A DNA stretch of 7,114 bases from NCBI GenBank assembly GCA_934613165.1, contig CAKTSW010000069.1, forward strand, positions 1 through 7,114, given 5' to 3'. The notes under the pieces were generated by a model that saw only the letters and a list, made by a program, of their open reading frames with translations, did no database searches and had not been told where the DNA came from. Shown one piece after another: positions 1 through 7,000 of the stretch. Source of the DNA: an uncultured Ellagibacter sp. (GTDB lineage: Bacteria; Actinomycetota; Coriobacteriia; Coriobacteriales; Eggerthellaceae). How positions within the stretch are numbered: the stretch's first letter is position 1; the number at the start of each line of letters is the position of its first letter. The position numbers and the translations under genes were made by a program.

Positions 1-882
1 TCGTACCTGAACGATACCGGCCGCGCGGGTTTCGTCATGGCGAGCTCCGCCACCGACTCGAACGCCGAGCGCGCGCAGCGTCGAGCGCTCGTCGAGGCGG
101 GAGCGGTGGACGTGATGCTCTACGTGGGCAACAACTTCTTCTACACCAAGAGTCTACCCTGCACGTTGTGGTTCCTGGACAAGGACAAACCGCAAGCTAT
201 TCGCGACAAGGTACTGTTCATAGACGCGCAGCGCTACCACACCGCCGTCTCCACCACCTTAAACGAGTGGACGCCGTGGCAGCTCAAGAACCTCTCCGCC
301 ATCGTATGGCTCTACCGCGGCGAGGTGCAGAAGTACCAGAAGCTGCTGGATGCGTACCGCGCAAGGTGCGGTGAGTTAGCAGAGCTGTTCAGCGGCAAGG
401 CTGCCGAGCTGCTGGTCGGTGTTGCCGCGGCGGACGATTTTGCGTCTGCACATGAGGCGATGCTCGCCGCCATTGACGAGCAGAAGGCTGCCGCGAAGGC
501 TGAGGTGGAGGCCCTGCCGAAGCGCCAGCAGAAGAAGCGCCGCGAGGAACTCGCTGCGAAGACGGCCGAGCTCGAGGCCGCTGCCGTCGAGGTGGGAGAG
601 GCCGTGTGGCTTGTCGAGAAGTTCGGCGAAGGCGAGTATACGGATATGCCGGGCTTGTGCAAGGTTGCGAGCAAAAAGGACATCCAGGGCGACCAATCCG
701 CCGACAAGAGCTCCTGGAGCCTCACGCCCGGCGCCTATGTGGGCGTGCCGCCCGTCGAGGACGACGGCGTTGACTTTCACGAGCGCATGGGCGAGATCCA
801 GGCGGAGCTGACCCGCCTGCAGGCCGAGAGCAACGATCTCATGGCCACCATTACCCGCAACTTTCAGGAGCTGGGGTTATGA
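1..882 (+). CDS. hsdM: Type I R-M methyltransferase subunit HsdM, C-terminal part (5' truncated by window edge)
   Basis: This is the modification subunit of a type I R-M enzyme, which uses AdoMet to methylate adenine within the site chosen by HsdS. The frame is open from base 1, so the ATG at 37 is internal; 293 residues are visible. The start reads LNDTGRAGFVMASSATDSN, then GNNFFYTKSLPCTLWFLDKDK (about 43-63), the usual HsdM stretch after the catalytic motif. SWSLTPGAYVGV (238-249) is the typical C-terminal motif. The AdoMet-binding and NPPY/NPPF motifs must lie upstream and are not seen, so activity cannot be judged. Residues about 155-205 are rich in Lys, Glu and Ala and probably form a coiled coil, as do the last 35 residues, which in this family contact HsdS. 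The stop overlaps the next start by ATGA. GC is high, and the end ELGL recurs at the end of the next gene. Family assignment is firm. Confidence 0.95.
   Translation, partial: SYLNDTGRAGFVMASSATDSNAERAQRRALVEAGAVDVMLYVGNNFFYTKSLPCTLWFLDKDKPQAIRDKVLFIDAQRYHTAVSTTLNEWTPWQLKNLSAIVWLYRGEVQKYQKLLDAYRARCGELAELFSGKAAELLVGVAAADDFASAHEAMLAAIDEQKAAAKAEVEALPKRQQKKRREELAAKTAELEAAAVEVGEAVWLVEKFGEGEYTDMPGLCKVASKKDIQGDQSADKSSWSLTPGAYVGVPPVEDDGVDFHERMGEIQAELTRLQAESNDLMATITRNFQELGL
866..882 (+). repeat. 17-bp junction repeat, copy 1 (SD plus ATGA coupling at hsdM/rhuM-fic)
   Basis: The sequence aggagctggggttatga closes hsdM and opens the RhuM-Fic gene. It holds an AGGAG Shine-Dalgarno element, an 8-base spacer, and the ATGA where start and stop overlap. 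It matches copy 2 at 1825-1841 in 16 of 17 bases. Its in-frame reading gives the C-terminal ELGL of HsdM. This layout supports translational coupling and fixes the downstream start. Confidence 0.8.
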
Positions 883-1841
883 ACCAGAATGAGATCGTGC
901 TTTTCGAGTCTTCCGACAATGAGGTCGAGCTGTCCGTAAAAGTAGAAAACGACACCGTTTGGCTTACAAAGGACCAGATGGCGCTTCTATTTGGTCGTGA
1001 TCGCTCCGTAATAACCCGCCATATCTCGAATGCTTATAAAGAGGGAGAGGTGGAGCGCGAGGCAACGTGTGCAAAATTTGCACGAGTTCAAAATGAGGGC
1101 GAGCGTCAGGTTGAGCGTCGAATCGAACACTACAACCTCGATGTAATCATCTCCGTTGGCTATCGGGTCAAATCAAAGCGCGGCGTCGAGTTCCGCCGCT
1201 GGGCTACCGGCGTGCTTAAGCGCTATCTCCTGGACGGTCACGCGGAAAACGAGCGACGCCTGGTGCAGCTGGGCCAAATCGTCAAGGTAATGGAGCGCGT
1301 TCCGCAACGACTTCAGAAGGAAGATGTGCTTTCCGTTGTGAAGGCCTATACGGGCGCTCTCGACCTTTTGGATGACTATGACCATCAGTCCGTCGAAAAG
1401 CCGGAAGGAGCGATTGCGGCTTATAGGCTGGGCTATGACGAATGCCGAAGGCTTATTGACTCTATGCGTTTCGCGAGCGAAAGCGATTTGTTCGGCGCGG
1501 AGAAGGACGGTTCGTTTAGGTCGAGCATCGCGGCTATCTATCAGAGCTTCGGCGGCCAGGAGATTTACCCAAGCCTTGAGGAAAAGGCGGCTAACCTTCT
1601 CTACTTCATCGTGAAGAACCATTCGTTTCTCGATGGGAACAAGCGCATTGCGGCGGCACTATTCCTTTACTTCTTGGACAAGAACAAGGCTTTGATGCTG
1701 GCTGGGGCCAAACGCGTGACCGACAGCACCTTGGTTGCGCTTACCATCATGATTGCCGAATCGAAACCCGAGGAAAAAGAGGCGATGATTTCCCTTACGA
1801 TGAGCTTCCTCGACATGGGAGCAAAGGAGCTGGGGCTATGA
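879..1841 (+). CDS. RhuM-like N-terminal domain fused to Fic/Doc domain, R-M linked
   Basis: This 320-residue protein has two parts. Residues about 1-120 resemble the RhuM 'virulence protein' family, with a helix-turn-helix-like stretch (VWLTKDQMALLFGRDRSVIT, about 27-46) and the signature NLDVIISVGYR (86-96) followed by a basic RRWATGVLKRYL segment. Residues about 195-295 form a Fic/Doc fold with HSFLDGNKR at 248-256: His248 is the presumed catalytic base, Asp252 the metal ligand, and Asn254 and Arg256 are kept. Lys255 replaces the usual Gly of AMPylating Fic enzymes, as in the kinase toxin Doc, and the second motif arginine is Ala. Fic enzymes modify target proteins with nucleotide or phosphate groups. 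I see no clear (S/T)xxxE(G/N) inhibitory motif. The gene overlaps hsdM and hsdS by ATGA on both sides, so it is coupled to the R-M enzyme. The target is unknown. Domain calls are good; the chemistry is inference. Confidence 0.88.
   Translation: MNQNEIVLFESSDNEVELSVKVENDTVWLTKDQMALLFGRDRSVITRHISNAYKEGEVEREATCAKFARVQNEGERQVERRIEHYNLDVIISVGYRVKSKRGVEFRRWATGVLKRYLLDGHAENERRLVQLGQIVKVMERVPQRLQKEDVLSVVKAYTGALDLLDDYDHQSVEKPEGAIAAYRLGYDECRRLIDSMRFASESDLFGAEKDGSFRSSIAAIYQSFGGQEIYPSLEEKAANLLYFIVKNHSFLDGNKRIAAALFLYFLDKNKALMLAGAKRVTDSTLVALTIMIAESKPEEKEAMISLTMSFLDMGAKELGL
1069..1083 (+). repeat. Palindrome gtgcaaa-a-tttgcac inside the RhuM region
   Basis: A perfect inverted repeat with 7-bp arms around a single base lies within the coding sequence for the Cys-Ala-Lys-Phe-Ala stretch of the RhuM-Fic protein. 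The local peptide appears conserved in this family as I remember it, so the palindrome may be a by-product of coding. No operator function can be assigned. Confidence 0.3.
1825..1841 (+). repeat. 17-bp junction repeat, copy 2 (SD plus ATGA coupling at rhuM-fic/hsdS)
   Basis: The sequence aggagctggggctatga differs from copy 1 (866-882) by one base, T to C at the twelfth position. It again gives AGGAG, an 8-base spacer and an ATGA overlap, and encodes ELGL at the end of the RhuM-Fic protein. It sets the hsdS start at 1838. The two copies bracket the whole RhuM-Fic gene. Confidence 0.8.
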
Positions 1842-3052
1842 GCTGGCAGAAGTCACCTTTAGGCATGGTTGCTGATACGCAGCTCGGCAAGATGCTCGAT
1901 GCGAAAAAGAACGAAGGCGAATATCACCTCTATCTCGGAAACGACAATGTCCAGTGGGACGGCATCGACTTGTCTGAGGTCAAGGAGATGCGCTTCAAGG
2001 ACTCTGAGCTATCGAAGTTCGCGCTTAGATCAGGTGATTTGCTTGTTTGTGAGGGTGGCGACCCAGGTCGCTGCGCGATTTGGAGCTCGGATGATGAGAT
2101 GTACTATCAGAAGGCCCTCCATAGGGTGCGCGCCCATAAGGACGTGCTAGACAATCGTTTTCTCTATTACTTCTTGGTTCACATTGGCTCGACTCATGAA
2201 ATACGCCAGTACTATACGGGTGGCGCAACTATTAAGCACCTTCCCAAGGCGGCGCTTGAGCGCGTCATTGTACGTTACCCCGACCTCGAAGCTCAACGCC
2301 GCATTGCGGGAGTGCTTTCGGCTTACGATGAGTTCATCGAGAACAACCGCAAGCAGATAAAACTGCTGGAAGAAGCGGCGCAGCGCCTCTACAAGGAATG
2401 GTTCGTCGATCTCAAATTTCCCGGCCACGAAACCACTCCCATTGCCAACGGCCTCCCTGAGGGATGGAAGAGGATGGCAATAAAAGAAATTTGCGAGCGC
2501 ATCCAAAGCGGCAGTACGCCTTCTAGGAAGCATGTTGGCTTCTGGGAGAAAGGGAAATATCGGTGGTTTAAAACTGCCGAACTGCAAGATTGCTACCTAT
2601 TCGACTCAGAAGAGCATATTAGCGAAGAGGCGCTTAGCTATACTGCTGTAAAGTTGTATCCAGCTAATACGGTGCTCATGGCAATATATGCAAGTCCGAC
2701 ACTCGGACGTTTGGGCATTTTGACAGAAGCTTCGACTTTTAATCAGGCTGCATTAGCTTTGGTACCTAGCGAGAGCTATATATCGGTAGAGTGGCTGTAT
2801 CTCAAGCTTTGGGAATTACGCGATGAGTTCAATCAAATCGCCCGCGGTGCTGGTCAGCAAAACATCAGCGGAGAGATAGTTAAAAATTATGCGATTGCAA
2901 TTCCGGCTAAAGACGTTGTGTCCGCTTTCACGTCACGTATCTCGCCATTTTTCAAGTCGATTCGAAATGCTCAGCATAAAATAAACGCCGCTCGTGAGGC
3001 GCGCGATCGTCTGCTGCCAAAGCTCATGTCTGGTGAGATCGGGGTGGTATAG
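1838..3052 (+). CDS. hsdS: Type I R-M specificity subunit HsdS
   Basis: HsdS recognises the bipartite DNA site for both methylation and cleavage. At 404 residues it has the normal two-domain layout. Target-recognition domain 1 is about 1-147. The central conserved helical region is 149-198 (DLEAQRRIAGVLSAYDEFIE through EEAAQRLYKEWFVDLKFPG). Domain 2 is about 200-362 and opens with LPEGWKRMAIKEICERIQSG. The C-terminal conserved helix ends in ARDRLLPKLMSGEIGV. The two helical regions set the spacing between the half-sites and dock HsdM. The recognised sequence cannot be read from the protein. The start is fixed by AGGAG 8 bases upstream and the ATGA overlap with RhuM-Fic. Domain 2 is clearly AT-richer (26/60 GC at 2641-2700) than the conserved centre (34/60 at 2281-2340), consistent with domain swapping. 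The gene is intact, and no second hsdS or recombinase is in the window. Confidence 0.96.
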   Translation: MSWQKSPLGMVADTQLGKMLDAKKNEGEYHLYLGNDNVQWDGIDLSEVKEMRFKDSELSKFALRSGDLLVCEGGDPGRCAIWSSDDEMYYQKALHRVRAHKDVLDNRFLYYFLVHIGSTHEIRQYYTGGATIKHLPKAALERVIVRYPDLEAQRRIAGVLSAYDEFIENNRKQIKLLEEAAQRLYKEWFVDLKFPGHETTPIANGLPEGWKRMAIKEICERIQSGSTPSRKHVGFWEKGKYRWFKTAELQDCYLFDSEEHISEEALSYTAVKLYPANTVLMAIYASPTLGRLGILTEASTFNQAALALVPSESYISVEWLYLKLWELRDEFNQIARGAGQQNISGEIVKNYAIAIPAKDVVSAFTSRISPFFKSIRNAQHKINAAREARDRLLPKLMSGEIGVV

Positions 3053-3469
3053 ATGAGCTCGGAGAAGATTGCGTATCTCGCTCAGATTCAAGGGGTAATA
3101 AATCGGCTAGCATCCGCTGCTGTAACCTGCAAAGGATTTACTGCGACGATTTTTGCTGCCGTTGTTGCTATTGTTCTAAGTGGCGCCGATTCGAACCGAG
3201 TACTCGCGCTTGCGATGTCGCTATTGCCCGTTGTCGTATTCGCTTTTTTCGACATGTACTACTTTGCAAAAGAGCTGCAATATCGTCAACTTTACGACGC
3301 CGTACTTTCGGATGCTCACAAGATTAATTTTGATATGAGGGTTGGCAAAGGGACGAGTGAAATTCGTTCGATGGTCGTTCGATCAATCAGTATTTGGCCA
3401 TTTTATTTGCTGTTTGCCGTTGCATATCTTGGCATCTTCGTTGTGCTTTTATCTGGCTTGATTTCTTAG
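3053..3469 (+). CDS. Small three-helix membrane protein paired with TIR gene
   Basis: This 138-residue protein is predicted to sit in the cytoplasmic membrane. Hydrophobic segments lie at about 28-45, 50-71 and 112-135. A short amphipathic N-terminus (QIQGVINRLAS) precedes them. The cytosolic-type loop at 72-110 carries YFAKELQYRQLYDAV and charged residues. I see no signal peptide and no enzyme motif. The ATG follows the hsdS stop with no gap, so translation is probably coupled; the upstream GGGGTGG is only a weak ribosome-binding site. The next gene, a TIR-like protein, is 9 bp away and shares the low GC (25/60 at 3121-3180). I recall similar small proteins with an INRMAS...KGW stretch beside TIR genes but cannot name the family. 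A membrane-disrupting effector or membrane anchor for the TIR partner is inference. It might also be a SLATT-like effector, but the helix layout is not a clear match. Confidence 0.8.
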   Translation: MSSEKIAYLAQIQGVINRLASAAVTCKGFTATIFAAVVAIVLSGADSNRVLALAMSLLPVVVFAFFDMYYFAKELQYRQLYDAVLSDAHKINFDMRVGKGTSEIRSMVVRSISIWPFYLLFAVAYLGIFVVLLSGLIS

Positions 3470-3473
3470 GAGG
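3468..3473 (+). promoter_or_regulatory. Strong Shine-Dalgarno AGGAGG for the TIR gene
   Basis: A consensus AGGAGG overlaps the stop codon of the membrane-protein gene and stands 5 bases before the ATG at 3479. It is the best ribosome-binding site in the window, so the TIR protein should be translated well from the shared message. It also fixes the start. Confidence 0.75.
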
Positions 3474-3478
3474 TAATT

Positions 3479-4090
3479 ATGGCTCATAAAACATTTATCT
3501 CATATAAATACGATGAGGCTCGAGACCTGCGCGACAGGATTATCAAGGCTTTGGGAAGCGACGCGACCTACTATCGGGGTGAAACTAGCGACTCTCCTGA
3601 TTTAACGGATAGAACGACCGAGACAATCAAAAAGCATCTTAAAGATATGATTCATGGCACATCCGTGACCATAGTCATCATCTCGCCCAGGATGCTTGAG
3701 AGCAAATGGATTGACTGGGAGATTGAGTATTCGCTTAAGGAGTACAAGCGTGGAGACAAGTATTCCCATGCGAATGGCGTCGTGGGAGTTGTTATGAATG
3801 ACTGGACAGGAGGAACTGGCTGGATTGAGAGTTTCCACAATAATGCTGACGGGTGCAGTTCGGTAAGTCATGACGCGTCAAAACTGTTCAAGATTATTAA
3901 TGACAATAGGTTCAATCAAGTTCCAAAGAAATACGTCTGCGAATCTTGCGGGACTGTAAACTCCCTCAATGGATCGTATATTGCCTTAATTGACGAAGTC
4001 GACTTTCTTTCAAACCCCTCTAAATACATCGACAATGCTTATGAGAAAAGCCAGCGTCTCGGGAACTATGCCCTTTGTAAGACGAGGTAG
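3479..4090 (+). CDS. ThsB-like TIR domain protein (MTH538/DUF1863 type)
   Basis: This 203-residue protein begins with KTFISYKYDEARDLRDRI (4-21), the first strand and helix of the TIR-like fold of Thoeris ThsB proteins. Next come a variable loop, VTIVIISPRMLESKWIDWEI (63-82) and GVVGVVMNDWT (100-110). Near the end is SYIALIDEVDFLSNPSKYID (166-185), typical of this family. In the SxxWxxxE arrangement, Ser75, Trp77 and Glu81 match the TIR signature, so Glu81 is the likely catalytic glutamate. Enzymatic TIR proteins cleave NAD+ or make cyclic ADP-ribose-type signals on phage infection. There is a CxxC pair at Cys154 and Cys157 with no second pair nearby. Neither a SIR2/SLOG nor a macro-domain ThsA partner is visible; the adjacent membrane protein is the natural partner. 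The gene is AT-rich (24/60 GC at 3901-3960) against hsdR. Family is confident; activity and signal are inferred. Confidence 0.88.
   Translation: MAHKTFISYKYDEARDLRDRIIKALGSDATYYRGETSDSPDLTDRTTETIKKHLKDMIHGTSVTIVIISPRMLESKWIDWEIEYSLKEYKRGDKYSHANGVVGVVMNDWTGGTGWIESFHNNADGCSSVSHDASKLFKIINDNRFNQVPKKYVCESCGTVNSLNGSYIALIDEVDFLSNPSKYIDNAYEKSQRLGNYALCKTR
4084..4088 (+). promoter_or_regulatory. Probable Shine-Dalgarno GAGGT for hsdR
   Basis: GAGGT at the end of the TIR gene lies 10 bases before the ATG at 4099. It is moderate in strength and a little distant, but it is the only candidate ahead of that start. The start is supported by the protein, which begins with the usual short HsdR leader (SKNRYSEEEAVQKPAGELL). 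Confidence 0.45.
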
Positions 4091-4098
4091 GCGGCCTT

Positions 4099-7000
4099 AT
4101 GTCAAAGAACCGTTATTCCGAAGAGGAAGCCGTGCAGAAGCCTGCCGGTGAGTTGCTTGCACGCCTCGGCTGGGACGTCCATTACTGCTTCGATGAGGAA
4201 GAGCTTGGCCCGCACGGTACGCTTGGGCGCGAAAGCTACCGCGACGTGCTATTAAAGCGCGACCTCGAGGAAGCGCTTATCGAGCTCAATGAGTGGATGG
4301 ACGAGGCCGACGTTGCCGAAGCAGTCAAGACGCTTGGACAGACATTCGTGGGAGATTCCCTGCTGCAGATCAACGAGGCGAAATACAAGATGCTGCGCGA
4401 CGGCATTCCTGTGCGGAAGATCGGCGCGGACGGCGTGCCCCGTACCGAGCTCGCCCAGGTGTTCGACTTCGACCATCCCAAAATGAACCGTTTCGTGACC
4501 GCCGAAGAGCTGTGGGTGCACGGGCCTTTGCATCGGCGCCGCTGCGACCTGGTGGGGTTCGTAAACGGCGTCCCCCTGGTGTTCATGGAGTTCAAACGCC
4601 ACGACAAGGACGTGCGCAACGCCTACAACGACAACTACGCCGACTACCAGGACACCATCCCGCAGATCTTCTATTTCAACGCGTTCGTCATCCTCTCGAA
4701 CGGCCTGGAATCGCGCGTGGGCACGCTGGGCAGCCCCTACGAGTTTTTCAACGAGTGGAAACGCTTGCATGAGGAGGAAGCCGGAAGCGTGAACCTGGAG
4801 ACCATGCTCCGCGGCGTGTGCAACCGTGAAGCGCTTTTGGATCTGTTCCAAAATTTCATCCTGTTCGATCACTTCGATACGCCTGCAACCAAGATCATGG
4901 CGCGCAACCACCAGTATCTCGGTGTCAACGAGGCGCTCGAAGCCTACAGGAACCGAAAGCTCAACGATGGCAAGTTGGGCGTGTTCTGGCACACGCAAGG
5001 CTCGGGTAAAAGCTATTCCATGCTTTTCCTGGCCGAGAAGATCAGGCGTACGCAGCCCGGTTCGCCCACCTTCCTGGTATTGACCGACCGCGACGAGTTG
5101 AATAAGCAGATCAGCGAGACGTTCGAGAGCTGCGGATGTCTATCCGGCGTTCCCGCGGCGCGTTGCCGCGCGACCAGCGGCCTCGATTTGACAGAGAAGC
5201 TTAAGGGCAACCCGGCTTACATCTTCTCGCTTATCCAGAAGTTCAATCAGCCAGATGCCGAGCCCATTTTGCCCGACCACGACATCGTGGTGTTCTCCGA
5301 CGAGGCCCATCGCTCGAATAACGGCGTCTTCGCCGAGAACATGGCCCGATTGCTGCCAACGGCCTCCAAGATGGGCTTCACCGGAACGCCGTTGCTGGCC
5401 GACGACCAGCTGACCGCCCGCACGTTCGGCGGATACGTGTCGGTGTACGACTTCGGCCGTGCCGTCGCGGATGGCGCCACGGTGCCCCTGTTCTACGAGA
5501 ACCGCTCCGATCGCCTCGCGATAGAGAACCCTCAGATCAATGATGAGTTGTTGCAGGCTGTCGAGGAGGCCGACCTTGATCCCGACCAGGTCGATAAGGT
5601 GAAGGGGCAGCTCTCCCACGGGGTGCACATCATGATGTCCGAGCCGCGCATGCGCGCGATAGCTCGCGACTTCGTGGCGCACTACACCGGCATCTGGGAA
5701 AGTGGGAAGGCCATGTTCATCTGCGTGAACAAGGTTGCCTGCGTGATGATGTACAACTACGTGCAGCAGGAGTGGGCTTGCGCGATCGCCGCCGAAAAGG
5801 CAAAGCTCAAGGGTATGGGCCAGCAGGAGGCGCTTGAACAGCGCCGTAAGATTTCCTGGATGAAATCCACCGAGATGGCCGTGGTGGTAAGTCAGGAACA
5901 GAATGAAATCGCCCGTTTCCGCGCATGGGGCCTCGATATCGAGCCGCATCGACGCAAGATGGAGGATCGCAACCTCGATGACGAGTTCAAAGACGCCGAC
6001 AATCCCTTCCGAATCGTGTTCGTATGCGCCATGTGGCTCACCGGCTTCGACGTCAAGCCCCTTTCGGTGATGTACTTCGACAAGCCCATGAAGGCACACG
6101 GCCTTATGCAGGCGATAGCGCGCGCTAATCGCGTCGCCAAAGGCAAGAGCAACGGCCTTATCGTGGATTACGTGGGCGTGGTGAAGGCTCTGAGGCAGGC
6201 TTTGGCCGACTACACGCGCGACCCGGGCGACGGCCGCGATCCCGATGACATTGTGGTCGATAAAGACGAGCTCATCGAGCGCATCGGGGATTTGACGAGG
6301 CAGATCGCCACCTTCATGAGCGAGCAAGGTTTCGAGTTGGAAACGTTGCTTGTCGCGGAAGGCTTCGGAAAGCTGGACGCCATCAAAGACGCGGCCGATG
6401 CCATGAGCGCCACCGACGAGGTGAAGAAGCGCTTCGGCATCATGTGCCGCATGCTCTTCAGGCTCTACCGCTTCGTAATCGGGGCGGAGGTCGGCGAAGA
6501 CATGGCATGCCGCCGGGATGCGGTGCGCGCGGTGTACAGCCAGATGACCCGGCGCCGTGCGGCTGCGGACACCACCGAGCTTATGCGCCAGGTGCGCGGC
6601 ATCGTAAGCGAGCATGTTAGCGTGAGCGAGGCCGCCGAGCAGGCGAAGGAGGGAACTCGCTTCGATATAGGCGGCATCGACTTCGGGCGCCTGAGTCAGG
6701 AATTCGCCCAGGCAAAGCAGAAGCACCTGATCATAGACGATCTTCGCGGCGTCATTGTGGAAAGGCTCGAGCTGGCGTTGAAGGACAACCCGTTGCGAAT
6801 CGACTTCTACGAACGCTATGAGCAAATCATCGAGAGCTACAACAAAGAACAGGACAAGGCCCTTATCGAAAAGACCTTCAACGACCTGATGAAGCTTTCG
6901 CGGGACTTAGACGAGAAGCAGCGCGAGTGGGTGCGTGAGGGGTTCCAAAACCAGCAACAGATGACGGTGTTCGAGATGCTGTTCAAGGAAACGCTCACGC

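Noticed and set aside
37..39. ATG as the start of the first gene
   Set aside because: The frame is open to base 1, and the residues before it (LNDTGRAGFV) belong to the conserved HsdM sequence, so this Met is internal.
2720..2743. TTGACA followed by TTTAAT as an internal promoter for the membrane-TIR pair
   Set aside because: The -35 match is perfect, but the spacer to TTTAAT is only 12 bases and no better -10 stands at 16-18 bases. It is also inside hsdS coding sequence.
1838..3052. Phase-variable or invertible hsdS
   Set aside because: No long homopolymer or short tandem repeats, no inverted second hsdS and no recombinase gene are in the window. Switching with sequence outside the window cannot be excluded.
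3053..4090. Classical Thoeris (ThsA plus ThsB)
   Set aside because: The TIR protein is ThsB-like, but the neighbour is a 138-residue membrane protein with no SIR2, SLOG or macro domain, so naming it a known Thoeris type is not supported.
4252..4998. 248-codon minus-strand open frame over the start of hsdR
   Set aside because: It overlaps the HsdR nuclease domain codons completely and shows no family motif; it is another antisense shadow.
5140..6825. 561-codon open frame on the minus strand
   Set aside because: It lies wholly inside hsdR, which is certain from its motifs. Its translation is rich in His, Ala, Val and Leu with no recognisable domain, as expected for an antisense frame of GC-rich coding DNA.
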